A stretch of 64,000 bases of DNA, from NCBI GenBank assembly GCA_045105615.1, contig JBGCDS010000002.1:17005-81004 (forward strand). Direction: 5' to 3'. Each line of letters starts with the position of its first letter. The first letter of the stretch is position 1. This document shows positions 27,580 through 36,278 of the stretch, in pieces. The notes below the pieces were generated by a model. The model did no database searches. It saw nothing but the letters and a program-made list of their open reading frames with translations, and was not told the origin of the DNA. Position numbers and translations under genes: made by a program. The DNA is from UBA1858 sp045105615 (GTDB taxonomy: Bacteria > Pseudomonadota > Gammaproteobacteria > UBA4575).

Positions 27580-28212
27580 ATGCGGGCTGACAATACCTTA
27601 ATACTATTCACTAAAGCACCACAAATCTGCCGAGTAAAGACACGCATGAATGCAGTTCTATCGCATAGAGAATGTTTATACTTACATAGGAAATTGACTG
27701 AAAATGCTATCAATCAATTCCAATCAAACAATAAATTCAAGCTAGTAATTTACACAACTAGTATTGATAAAGTTCGTTATTCTTATCCTCGCGGCATTAC
27801 TGTTAAAAAGCAAATCGGTAAACACCTAGGCGCTAAAATGGACAATGCTATAAATCAAGAAACAAAGAATGGACAGCGCACTGTATTAATTGGTTCAGAT
27901 TGTTTAATGCTTGATATTAACTATATATTTAAAGCTTTTGATAATCTGTCAAAATCCAATAATATTGTCATAGGACCAACAATAGATGGCGGCTACGTAT
28001 TAATAGGCATGAAAAAACAAAATACATTTTTGTTTAATAATTTACCTTGGGGAGCATCTACTGTGCTTGATAAGACTTTAGTAACTGCACACAAACGTGG
28101 ACGAAAAATAAATACTCTGGAAAAGATTTCAGATCTGGATACGGTTGAAGATCTACACCAATTAAAAAAATTAAATATCCTCCCTGAATGGGCAAGTATC
28201 TTAACTAACTAA
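27580..28212 (+). CDS. DUF2064/TIGR04282-family nucleotidyltransferase-like glycosyltransferase
   Basis: 210 residues with a GT-A-like fold: LILFTKAPQICRVKTRM near the N-terminus, VLIGSDCLML and IGPTIDGGYVLIGMK, then PWGASTVLDKT and ISDLDTVEDL. This is the normal partner of the TIGR04283-type protein encoded three bases upstream. The true substrate is uncertain. It ends convergently with dusA, overlapping by 12 bases. Confidence 0.82.
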   Translation: MRADNTLILFTKAPQICRVKTRMNAVLSHRECLYLHRKLTENAINQFQSNNKFKLVIYTTSIDKVRYSYPRGITVKKQIGKHLGAKMDNAINQETKNGQRTVLIGSDCLMLDINYIFKAFDNLSKSNNIVIGPTIDGGYVLIGMKKQNTFLFNNLPWGASTVLDKTLVTAHKRGRKINTLEKISDLDTVEDLHQLKKLNILPEWASILTN

Positions 28213-29166
28213 CTTTAGTCCTTGATGGATCAAGTCCACCCCTGCCCCAGGCTTATGCATATTTTCACTCAAATGCCTACGCCATAACTTAGCACCTGGA
28301 ATACCTTGATAAACATTCAATATATGCTTAGTCATGGATTTAAATGGGGTACCTAACTGCATATTACGTTCTATATAATTAGCATACTCTAAAATAATAT
28401 CATTCATTGTTGCATTCTGAGTATCACTAGATTGATAAATCTCTTTATCTACTTTTAATAAGAATCCTGGATGTTTATAAGCTTCTCTTCCAATCATGAC
28501 ACCATCTACAAATTGTAAATGATCTTTCATTTCCTCGATTGTATCTATGCCACCGTTAATAATAATATTCAATTTAGGGTAATCGCGTTTAAGCCTGTAA
28601 ACACGTTGGTAATCCAATTCGGGGATTTCACGATTTTGTTTTGGATTCAATCCTTTTAACCAGGCTTTACGCGCATGCACAATCAATGTTTCACAGCCAG
28701 CAGCAATAATTGTGTCAACAAACTGGGTTAAAAATTCATAACTATCATCGTTATCTACACCAATTCTGCATTTAACCGTGACGGGAATATCTACATGTTC
28801 ACGCATTGCTACAATACAGTTTGCTACTTGCTTAGGTTCGCGCATTAAACACACGCCAAACCTGCCTGCTTGCACACGATCGCTAGGACAACCTACATTG
28901 ATATTAACTTCATCGTAACCTGCTCTTTCACCCCACTTTGCAGACTGTGCCATCTCGCTTGGTTCGCTACCACCTAATTGAAGAGCAACAGGGTGTTCAC
29001 AGTCATTGAACCTTAAAAATCGTTCACGATCACCATGAAGCAAAGCACCGCTAGTAACCATTTCAGTATACAAACGTGTGTTTGTTGTCATTAGACGCAC
29101 CAAATAACGATAGTGGCGGTCAGTCCACTCCATCATGGGTGCAATGCAAAGTTTATGTGTATCCAT
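28201..29166 (-). CDS. dusA: tRNA-dihydrouridine(20/20a) synthase
   Basis: FMN-dependent reductase of 321 residues that makes dihydrouridine at positions 20 and 20a of tRNA. N-terminal CIAPMMEWTDRHYRYL, VALQLGGSEP, the catalytic-Cys motif NINVGCPSDRVQAGRFG, VTVKCRIGVD, LIVHARKAWLKGLNPKQNR and INGGI are all DusA-like. No sign of truncation. Its 3' end overlaps the plus-strand gene by 12 bases. Confidence 0.96.
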   Translation of the reverse strand: MDTHKLCIAPMMEWTDRHYRYLVRLMTTNTRLYTEMVTSGALLHGDRERFLRFNDCEHPVALQLGGSEPSEMAQSAKWGERAGYDEVNINVGCPSDRVQAGRFGVCLMREPKQVANCIVAMREHVDIPVTVKCRIGVDNDDSYEFLTQFVDTIIAAGCETLIVHARKAWLKGLNPKQNREIPELDYQRVYRLKRDYPKLNIIINGGIDTIEEMKDHLQFVDGVMIGREAYKHPGFLLKVDKEIYQSSDTQNATMNDIILEYANYIERNMQLGTPFKSMTKHILNVYQGIPGAKLWRRHLSENMHKPGAGVDLIHQGLKLVS

Positions 29167-29252
29167 GAAACCGCTAACAATATGTTTAAGTATCCGCTAA
29201 TTTAATAATTAGCAGACATATAGTCTATTAGCTAAAAGTGTTAGATGGAGGT

Positions 29253-29969
29253 TTAATTGCTAGATGGTGGGTTTGATGCCCAACCTGCAGGTTTAATAAC
29301 AGCCTGAGTGATTATATTCTTATAGTCCGTATCTGGCATATGGATTGCACCAAACTGTTCTAAGTAAGGCGACAGGAACTGGACGTCATGGAGCAGGTAA
29401 TCGTTGGATTTTAAGACATCAAATAAAGCAACAAATGCTACCTTACCCGCATCTCTTACAGTATGGAATTGACTCTCAGTTGAGAAGTAACTGCCAATTT
29501 TCAATCCGTACAAACCACCTACTAACTCACCGTCTTGCCATGATTCGACAGAACTCGCGATGCCCATTTCATGCAACTGCATAAATACATTAATAATGTC
29601 ATCATTGATTTGAGATTCAGACTCTCTAACGGCACACATCTTAATCACTTTTTCGAAGCTTGTATCAAAACGCACTTCAAACTTTTTTTGATTAATTAAA
29701 CGTTTAATATTTTTGGGGATATGGAAATCGTTAATTGGCATCAGTGCTCGCTGAGGCGGGGCATGCCAATGGATCTTCGAATTATTTAAAGTGAAAAACA
29801 TTCCATTCATATAGCCTTTCAGGACTGTTTGAGCACTGAATGGCATCGACTCGAGAGCAAACTGCTGACCTAATTCAGCAATAAGTGGTACTCGTGGCGT
29901 TACTTTTCTTAACGCCTTTTTGATCGCTCTAATATGGAAGGGCTGCGGGAGTTCACTTGTTATATTCAT
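29253..29969 (-). CDS. Divergent leucyl/phenylalanyl-tRNA-protein transferase (Aat-like)
   Basis: 238 residues. Aat transfers Leu or Phe from tRNA to N-terminal Arg/Lys in the N-degron pathway. Homology is clear (GYMNGMFF, QLHEMGIASSVESW, GELVGGLYGLKIG, AGKVAF), but key positions differ from the E. coli protein. GESMF is TESQF, keeping the Glu; the DCQVLNDH region is DVQFLSPY, keeping the Gln but replacing the Asn and His; and the TWI motif before the LHE helix is missing. It may be a paralogue with other substrate specificity. No clpS or clpA is nearby in this window. Confidence 0.78.
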   Translation of the reverse strand: MNITSELPQPFHIRAIKKALRKVTPRVPLIAELGQQFALESMPFSAQTVLKGYMNGMFFTLNNSKIHWHAPPQRALMPINDFHIPKNIKRLINQKKFEVRFDTSFEKVIKMCAVRESESQINDDIINVFMQLHEMGIASSVESWQDGELVGGLYGLKIGSYFSTESQFHTVRDAGKVAFVALFDVLKSNDYLLHDVQFLSPYLEQFGAIHMPDTDYKNIITQAVIKPAGWASNPPSSN

Positions 29970-30045
29970 GAGCGCAATTTTAAATGAGTAACTTACTCAT
30001 TTAAAGGCTATTTATATCGAGTGCATCACATTGCAACTTAAAATA

Positions 30046-31425
30046 TTATTTATTAGTCCCATATCGCTTTTCAAGGTAGCTGCATACACTTCTTAGGCCC
30101 ATTGCTTCCCCACCTTTAGGCCTGCCAGCACGACTTCTCATATTGTAAGCCATCACATCAAAATGAACCCAATCACAATCATCAGAAACAAATGACTGTA
30201 AAAATAATGCTGCAGTTATGGCGCCTCCATAACCGCTTGATGCACAGTTTACTAAATCAGCAATATTGCTTTTTAATTGATGTTTATATCCTTGATGCAA
30301 AGGTAAGCGCCAAATATCATCCTCTGATGTTTTAGCCGAAGAATATAAACCATGAGATGTCTTATCGATCTCACTAAAAAATACGCCAACTTCCGTGCCC
30401 AAAGCAACACGTGCTGCACCTGTTAAAGTCGCATAATCAATCAATAGATCTGGCTTAAGATCGCAAAGTTCTGAAATAGCATCTGCGAGTACTAGCCTAC
30501 CCTCTGCATCAGTATTATCGATTTCTACAGACTTACCTGAACGTGCAACTATGACATCACCAGGTCGATATGCATTATTTGAAATGGCATTTTCTACCGC
30601 TGGAATAGCCACTTGTAAATGCACCGGTAGGTTAGTTTGCATAATATAATTAGCTAAACCAAGCGCATGCGCTGCTCCACCCATATCTTTTTTCATCCAA
30701 CGCATACCCGCAGCACTTTTAATATCTAAGCCACCACTATCAAAACAAACACCTTTGCCAGCGACACATAATAATGGATGTTCAGGATCACCCCATTCTA
30801 ATTTTATTAAACGTGGTTGATGTTCGCTAGCACGACCCACCGCATGTATTAGAGGGTAATTATCTTTAATTAAATCATCACCAATAGTTTCTGTAACGGA
30901 AGCATTAAACTTTGAAGCAATCTTTTGTGTGGTATCAGAAAGATGCTCGGGCATCATTTCATTTGCAGGTTCATTAATGAGGTCTCTAACAATTTGAGTT
31001 GATTTAACAATCGCTAACACGGTCGTCTGATCAATATCAGAAGCAAATAATAGACGAGCAGATTCTTTTATCTTTTTATATTTAGAAAATTGGTAAGACC
31101 CAAGGCCCCAACCAATTGTGAGTTTTTCACGATCTTCAACGGAAATCGTATCAGCAAGAAAATAATTACCACTTGGAAGTGAAAAAGGTAGATCAGCAAT
31201 AGACCACATTGATAGATTATCGTCGACAATAACGACAACTTGGTTTAACTTACCCTCATTATCAGGCACGAGATAATGGTTACCTTCTTGTATTGAGCGA
31301 TTACTAGACAAAATCCATGTGGTAACACTATCTAAAGATGAGTTGGTTAATTCATCAAACTCTACTTTAGTAAATAATGTGATTAAAATGCTATCTTCTT
31401 TAGCTGCTGCGTAAAAACAATCCAT
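30046..31425 (-). CDS. Leucyl aminopeptidase family M17
   Basis: 459-residue cytosolic metallo-aminopeptidase of the PepA/PepB type. Metal and catalytic motifs are intact: VAGKGVCFDSGGLDIK (Lys and Asp), NTDAEGRLVLADA (the family signature) and YATLTGAARVALG. The N-terminal domain is short and divergent, so I cannot decide between PepA-like and the less studied M17 group, and no symbol is given. ATG 31425 gives MDCFY; an ABC transporter diverges upstream. Confidence 0.88.
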   Translation of the reverse strand: MDCFYAAAKEDSILITLFTKVEFDELTNSSLDSVTTWILSSNRSIQEGNHYLVPDNEGKLNQVVVIVDDNLSMWSIADLPFSLPSGNYFLADTISVEDREKLTIGWGLGSYQFSKYKKIKESARLLFASDIDQTTVLAIVKSTQIVRDLINEPANEMMPEHLSDTTQKIASKFNASVTETIGDDLIKDNYPLIHAVGRASEHQPRLIKLEWGDPEHPLLCVAGKGVCFDSGGLDIKSAAGMRWMKKDMGGAAHALGLANYIMQTNLPVHLQVAIPAVENAISNNAYRPGDVIVARSGKSVEIDNTDAEGRLVLADAISELCDLKPDLLIDYATLTGAARVALGTEVGVFFSEIDKTSHGLYSSAKTSEDDIWRLPLHQGYKHQLKSNIADLVNCASSGYGGAITAALFLQSFVSDDCDWVHFDVMAYNMRSRAGRPKGGEAMGLRSVCSYLEKRYGTNK

Positions 31426-31495
31426 GCTTATGCTTAAGGTTATTTATAAAGTATTAATTGTAACAAACCATGATTGAAACAGCTGCATCAAAATT

Positions 31496-32422
31496 ATGCC
31501 AATAAACACTCAGGTACCGGCTCTTAAAATAGAGAACCTAACCAAGCGCTACAAAGATGGTTTTCAAGCCCTCAATGGCATTTCATTTCAAGTAAACCAG
31601 GGTGATTTTTATGCTTTACTGGGCCCCAATGGTGCTGGCAAATCAACGACTATTGGCATTATATGTTCGCTAGTTAATAAGACGTCTGGCTCTGTAGAAG
31701 TATTTGGCAATAGCATTGACGATAATTTCGCACAAGCAAAAAGATTAATCGGTTTAGTACCACAGGAATTCAACTTTAATTCTTTTGAGCCAATTTTAGA
31801 GATTGTAAAATACCAGGCTGGCTATTACGGCATTCAAGCGAATATCGCTAGAGAAAAAGCCGAGCACACATTAAATATATTAGGACTTTGGGAAAAAAGA
31901 AAAAATACTCCACGTGAATTATCTGGCGGCATGAAACGTAGGTTAATGATCGCGCGTGCACTTATTCACGACCCACAATTACTTATTCTAGATGAGCCCA
32001 CTGCTGGAGTAGACATAGAAATACGTCGTTCGATGTGGGAGCTATTACAGAAATTAAATAATGATGGCAGAACTATTATTCTAACCACGCATTATCTTGA
32101 AGAAGCAGAATATTTATGCAGGAATGTAGGCATCATTAATGATGGAAATATTATCATTGATACATCATTACGAGAGTTCTTAGATCAACTAAAAAAAGAA
32201 ACCTTTATTGTTTATTTGAAAAACCCAATAACAGTCACACCAAACATTGAAAATGTTAGCATTACATTAATAGACGATCGCACTTTAGAAATAACACCAG
32301 AAAGAGGCCAGACATTAGAAGCTATATTTTCAACGTTTTCCAAGCTTGATATTCAGATTGTCAGCATGAGAAACAAATCAAACCGACTCGAAGAGTTATT
32401 CATGAATTTGGTTAAAAAGTAA
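31496..32422 (+). CDS. yadG: ABC transporter ATP-binding protein, YadG type
   Basis: 308-residue ATPase: Walker A GPNGAGKST, Q-loop in VPQEF, signature LSGGMKRR, Walker B LLILDEPTAGVD, and H-loop TTHYLEEAE. Followed 12 bases later by a permease nearly collinear with E. coli YadH, which fixes its type. The substrate exported by YadGH is not established. ATG 31496 with few upstream signals. Confidence 0.9.
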   Translation: MPINTQVPALKIENLTKRYKDGFQALNGISFQVNQGDFYALLGPNGAGKSTTIGIICSLVNKTSGSVEVFGNSIDDNFAQAKRLIGLVPQEFNFNSFEPILEIVKYQAGYYGIQANIAREKAEHTLNILGLWEKRKNTPRELSGGMKRRLMIARALIHDPQLLILDEPTAGVDIEIRRSMWELLQKLNNDGRTIILTTHYLEEAEYLCRNVGIINDGNIIIDTSLREFLDQLKKETFIVYLKNPITVTPNIENVSITLIDDRTLEITPERGQTLEAIFSTFSKLDIQIVSMRNKSNRLEELFMNLVKK

Positions 32423-32434
32423 ATCAATATCACT

Positions 32435-33208
32435 ATGACACCTGTTGAAAATTTTATTGCATTTAGAACTATCTTTATAAAAGAAATATTAAGATTTGCA
32501 CGTATATGGGTGCAAACTATCGTGCCTTCGATTATTACTGTCGCACTTTACTTTGTGATTTTTGGGAATTTAATTGGATCTCAGCTAGATGAAGTCAAAG
32601 GACATAGCTATATCGACTACATCATTCCTGGCATGATAATGATGTCAATCATTACCAATTCATATGCCAATGTTGTCTCTTCATTTTATAGCTCTAAATT
32701 TCAAAAGCATATAGAAGAAATGTTGGTTTCCCCTATGCCCAACTATATTATTATTTGGGGATTTTTATCAGGAGGGATTGCTAGAGGATTAACAGTTGGT
32801 GTTGCTGTGACAATAACAGCAACATTTTTTACCGATTTACAGTTTCAAAATATTGGTTTACTACTACTCGTAGCTTTACTTACCTGTATTCTATTTTCTC
32901 TTGCCGGTTTAATTAACGCTATTTTCGCAAATAGTTTCGATGATATCTCGTTGATACCCACTTTCGTACTCACTCCTCTAACTTATTTAGGAGGAATTTT
33001 TTACAGTATCGATATGCTACCAGAATTCTGGCGCAGTGTTTCGTATGCAAACCCAATTGTATATATGGTTGATACGTTTAGAACTGGGATGATAGGTGTG
33101 AACGACATAAATACCTATTTGTCGTTATCGATTATCTTAGCGTTTGTAATTGTTTTATATATTACCGCCTCTACACTATTAAATAGAGGCACTGGTATTC
33201 GCAGTTAA
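32435..33208 (+). CDS. yadH: ABC-2 type permease, YadH type
   Basis: 257 residues with six predicted membrane helices. Strong family matches: FARIWVQTIVPSIITVALYF, IPGMIMMSIITNSYANV, FDDISLIPTFVLTPLTYLGG and YANPIVYMVDTFR. It ends by sharing the palindromic TTAA with the stop of the convergent ExeA-like gene. It forms a transporter with the preceding YadG protein. Confidence 0.93.
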   Translation: MTPVENFIAFRTIFIKEILRFARIWVQTIVPSIITVALYFVIFGNLIGSQLDEVKGHSYIDYIIPGMIMMSIITNSYANVVSSFYSSKFQKHIEEMLVSPMPNYIIIWGFLSGGIARGLTVGVAVTITATFFTDLQFQNIGLLLLVALLTCILFSLAGLINAIFANSFDDISLIPTFVLTPLTYLGGIFYSIDMLPEFWRSVSYANPIVYMVDTFRTGMIGVNDINTYLSLSIILAFVIVLYITASTLLNRGTGIRS

Positions 33209-34530
33209 TTAAGCTGTGGAATGGCTGCCTCATTTGTAGAAGTCATCATATTCTTAGGCATGCCCGACACTGGCTCATTAGCTTTAGCGCCTTTTGAGCT
33301 TGCTGGTAAAGTACTGACACTTTTCTCTTGATAATTAATATTATCTACTCTGTATTCCATATCAACACGAGCAAACGATATTTTGTCGCCCGCTTTTAAT
33401 ACGCACTTATTAATGCGATGTCCATTCACCAACGTGCCATTAGTACTACGCAAGTCCTCTAAGAAGAAATTATTATGGAAACTAATCACCTTAGCATGGT
33501 GCATACTCACTGACTTAACAGCTACATGTATATCGTTACTAGGAATACGTCCAATAGTAGTGACTTCTTTAGTCACATCAAAACAGGCAACTACTTTGTC
33601 GCCATCCATTTGAACTAATTTAGGTGTCGGTTCACCCGCCATATTTAGTGAAGCGATGTTCTTTTCTGCAAAATGCTTAATACCAACACGCTCTTCATAT
33701 GGAATCCATTGAAGTTCGTCGACTGATAATTCCAACGTTTTAATTGATATCGTTTTTTCTTGTTCAACAAATGCAGTAATTAAAGCAGTATCGAATAAAG
33801 CATTAATTAATCGGGGAACACCACCAGTGTATCGATGTATTACTGAGTAACACTCAGGATGCACAATAGGTTCAACCTTACCCTCTTCTTCAGCGGTGTA
33901 ATCATATCCGGCCATTCCTAAGCGATGCTTAACATAGGATGCAATATCTTCTTCATTCAAAGGAGATAAATGAAATCTAAAGCGAATACGCTGACAAAGT
34001 TGCTCCATGCCTGGCGCATCTAATACTTGCTTCAATTCTGGCTGACCAACCAAAACAAGATTCAAAATACGTTCTTGTTGTGTTTCCATACCTGTCAACA
34101 TACGTACTTCTTCTAGTACGCGTCGACTTAAATTCTGAGCTTCATCAATAACTAGAATAACTTGACGGCCTTGCTCGTATTGATCCATCAGATAACTATT
34201 GAGCATTTCGATTAGCTCAACTTTATTAGATGTGAATGGCTTAAAGCCAAATTCAACTAATATTGCCTGGAAAAATTCAACCTCATCAAGTTGAGTTTGA
34301 TAGACGCGCGCAATAATAACGTCATCACCAACGCTTGATAGCAAACTTTGAATAAGCGTTGTTTTACCAGATCCAATCTCACCAGTTATCACAACAAACC
34401 CATCACGATTCCAAACAGTGTAGTCCATATACGCTTTTGCGCGCTTATGTCCTTTGCTCAAATAAAGAAAGTTTGCGTCGGGAGTTAATTGGAAAGGCTG
34501 TTGTTGTAGACCAAAATGTTCTAGATACAT
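33205..34530 (-). CDS. ExeA/GspA-type AAA ATPase with C-terminal FHA domain
   Basis: 441 residues. Residues about 1-270 are an ExeA-like AAA domain: YLEHFGLQQQPFQLTPDANFLY, Walker A GEIGSGKTTL, Walker B VILVIDEAQNLS, and GGVPRLINAL. ExeA proteins normally end in a periplasmic peptidoglycan-binding domain that helps the secretin cross the cell wall; here an FHA domain (residues about 325-410) takes its place, with IGRIPSNDI and STNGTLVNG. The usual SRxH motif is SMHH, so one phosphate-contact Arg is replaced by Met. No membrane helix is obvious. The T2SS operon and a kinase/FHA operon lie elsewhere in the window. Confidence 0.85.
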   Translation of the reverse strand: MYLEHFGLQQQPFQLTPDANFLYLSKGHKRAKAYMDYTVWNRDGFVVITGEIGSGKTTLIQSLLSSVGDDVIIARVYQTQLDEVEFFQAILVEFGFKPFTSNKVELIEMLNSYLMDQYEQGRQVILVIDEAQNLSRRVLEEVRMLTGMETQQERILNLVLVGQPELKQVLDAPGMEQLCQRIRFRFHLSPLNEEDIASYVKHRLGMAGYDYTAEEEGKVEPIVHPECYSVIHRYTGGVPRLINALFDTALITAFVEQEKTISIKTLELSVDELQWIPYEERVGIKHFAEKNIASLNMAGEPTPKLVQMDGDKVVACFDVTKEVTTIGRIPSNDIHVAVKSVSMHHAKVISFHNNFFLEDLRSTNGTLVNGHRINKCVLKAGDKISFARVDMEYRVDNINYQEKSVSTLPASSKGAKANEPVSGMPKNMMTSTNEAAIPQLN

Positions 34531-34849
34531 ACCAAAGTTTCTCTTCTTTTATGAATGTTGACGTGTTTAGCTGTCGGTTATGTTTTATTATTAATTATGG
34601 CTATCATTGTAATGGTGATAGAAATCATTTTTAGAAGACAATTCACAAAACAAAGTAATTATTAAAATAAGAAGCAAGATTCTTATGCGAAATCAAAATG
34701 CTCAATAAAATTGATAACTCAATGTTATTTATGAATTTTATACAAACTACTGAGTTGAAAATGTGATATCTATCAAAAACAAAGATATTGCCGGAATGTT
34801 ATCGACAAAGGATGGAGGTGGTGAGATTTGAATTTATCGCTCGAAGCTT
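34531..34849. other. Intergenic region upstream of the ExeA-FHA gene
   Basis: 319 AT-rich bases between the ExeA-FHA start and the fur stop, both on the minus strand. It must hold the promoter of the ExeA-FHA gene but I see no convincing -35/-10 pair. A weak dyad GATATCTATC...AAAGATATT lies near 34765-34790. No coding frame is supported. Confidence 0.4.
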
Positions 34850-35269
34850 TTAGGTGTTTTCACAGTCATCAGAATTGCACTCGCCATAGATAATTAGCGA
34901 ATGATCAGTGATTTTAAATCCAGCCTCTTCAGCTATCTTCTTTTGTTGTTCTTCTATTGAGGCATTAACGAACTCAACAATTTTTCCGCACCTTATACAG
35001 ATAAGATGATCATGATGCTTACCACGATCCAATTCAAAAACGGCCTGCCCACCTTCAAAATGATGACGCATAACTAAGCCTGCGCCTTCAAACTGAGTCA
35101 GAACTCTGTAAATTGTAGCAAGTCCAATCTCTTCATCAGAATCAAGAAGTACGCGATATATATCCTCTGCACTTAGGTGTTGCTTACTTGACTGTTCTAA
35201 AATCTCCAAAATTTTCATTCTGGGGAGCGTGACTTTCAGACCCGCTTTGCGTAAATCCTGATTTTCCAT
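34850..35269 (-). CDS. fur: Ferric uptake regulator
   Basis: Fe(II)-dependent repressor of 139 residues, close to classical Fur. DNA-binding helix LATIYRVLTQFEGAGLV, metal-binding DRGKHHDHLICIRCGKIVEF, and a C-terminal CNSDDCEN with the two additional cysteines of Fur rather than Zur or PerR. ATG 35269. The usual divergent neighbour smpB-bamE is not adjacent; instead a small exported protein lies upstream on the same strand. It may control the TonB operon at 11299-13529, though no Fur box is clear there. Confidence 0.95.
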   Translation of the reverse strand: MENQDLRKAGLKVTLPRMKILEILEQSSKQHLSAEDIYRVLLDSDEEIGLATIYRVLTQFEGAGLVMRHHFEGGQAVFELDRGKHHDHLICIRCGKIVEFVNASIEEQQKKIAEEAGFKITDHSLIIYGECNSDDCENT

Positions 35270-35347
35270 GTTATTTTAGTTTTATATTGAAGAACTGATC
35301 GCGACTATAGCAATAAATACAGGCTTCCAGTAGTCATAAATGATGAC

Positions 35348-35737
35348 TTACTGTTTTTGTTTAACACGAAAATATTTTAGATTTCTCAACAGGTTACGTG
35401 TTGCACTTTCAAAAGTTTCATCTCCATTAACGGTGCAATAATCTCGTAACCAGGATTCTATTTGCCCTATCGTTTTAGTTTTGCCCATTATTGAGTATGT
35501 CTCTTCTGCAAGATGGTTATAAGCAGTCATATATCCTGCCAACCAGCTTAAATAGTAAGCTGCACCTTCTTCATCTTCACTAAGAAATGATTTACAACTG
35601 AGATTACCAAGTCCCATTGTCAGATATTGACCAGTGTCATCTGCGGCATAGGCGCTAGTGCCGCCCCATTGTAGGGTCAAGAGAACTAGAAAAAGGATAG
35701 AAAATTTATTCAGCTTTTGATCTAAACTTAATCTCAC
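35348..35737 (-). CDS. Small exported protein, HdeA/Rap1a-like
   Basis: 129 residues starting at GTG 35737, preceded by AGG. Signal peptide KFSILFLVLLTLQWGGTSAYA. The mature part has one Cys pair (CKSFL and WLRDYC) in an all-helical arrangement with WLAGYMTAYN, resembling HdeA/Rap1a acid-chaperone or immunity-like folds. Function is not established. It is transcribed toward fur, whose start is 78 bases after its stop. Confidence 0.55.
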   Translation of the reverse strand: MRLSLDQKLNKFSILFLVLLTLQWGGTSAYAADDTGQYLTMGLGNLSCKSFLSEDEEGAAYYLSWLAGYMTAYNHLAEETYSIMGKTKTIGQIESWLRDYCTVNGDETFESATRNLLRNLKYFRVKQKQ

Positions 35738-35782
35738 AATTAACCTGAATATAGTGATCTATAGTATTGAATTTAAAAATAA

Positions 35783-35805
35783 AAACCCGCCTTAAAGGCG
35801 GGTTT
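35783..35805 (-). terminator. Strong intrinsic terminator on the minus strand
   Basis: AAACCCGCC pairs with GGCGGGTTT (perfect 9-base stem, 5-base loop). On the minus strand the stem is followed by TTTTTATTTTT, the expected U-run; on the plus strand only TTT follows. No plus-strand gene ends before it within 2.5 kb, so it must stop a minus-strand transcript that starts to its right. Confidence 0.85.
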
Positions 35806-35971
35806 ACAATCTGCCAATTGTACGCTGGGACTCCGACAATTTATTATATTTTATACCCAACTAGAGGAGAAAGGGTTGCCAATTTTCCGTGCGTACGGCA
35901 TATCAATTCTTTATTATCTTCAAAGCCGCTTATCAGTGATTTATGTAGCTTAGCGAAGATATCTGAGACAA
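35783..35971 (-). ncRNA. Candidate small RNA, about 190 nt
   Basis: Inferred from the orphan terminator at 35783-35805, with no protein-coding minus frame to its right. A possible extended -10 TGCTAATGT (minus strand, TAATGT at 35973-35978) and -35 TTGTGA at 35998-36003 would start the RNA near 35971. The RNA can fold: TATCTTC pairs with GAAGATA, and CCGT-ACGC-ACGG is a small hairpin. Length and 5' TCTCAGATATCTTCGC somewhat recall 6S RNA, but I cannot confirm any family. The rest of the region to 36278 shows no gene. Confidence 0.4.
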
Positions 35972-36278
35972 CACATTAGCATAACTTTACTGCCATTTCA
36001 CAAGGTTTTTTAACTATTTCCGATCAAAACCTAAGTATTTACCGCAGTATTCAACGACTCAAAAAGTGATTTTGCAGGGATAAATTTAATCATAAAAAAT
36101 TTGTCTGACCAATGCGTTTAATATCCCGCTAAAGCGCCAATTATAACCAATCAAATACAATTTAATTCTTTATAATTCATAAAGTTATGACTAATTATTA
36201 ATGCTTGTATCTAGGCTTTATATTAGGCCTAAACAGCATTTATTTCGTTCAATACAGCAATATGACAAGACATAATTC

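Noticed and set aside
35767..35979. 70-residue plus-strand ORF
   Set aside because: It runs through the minus-strand terminator stem, has no ribosome site or recognisable motif, and overlaps the small-RNA candidate.
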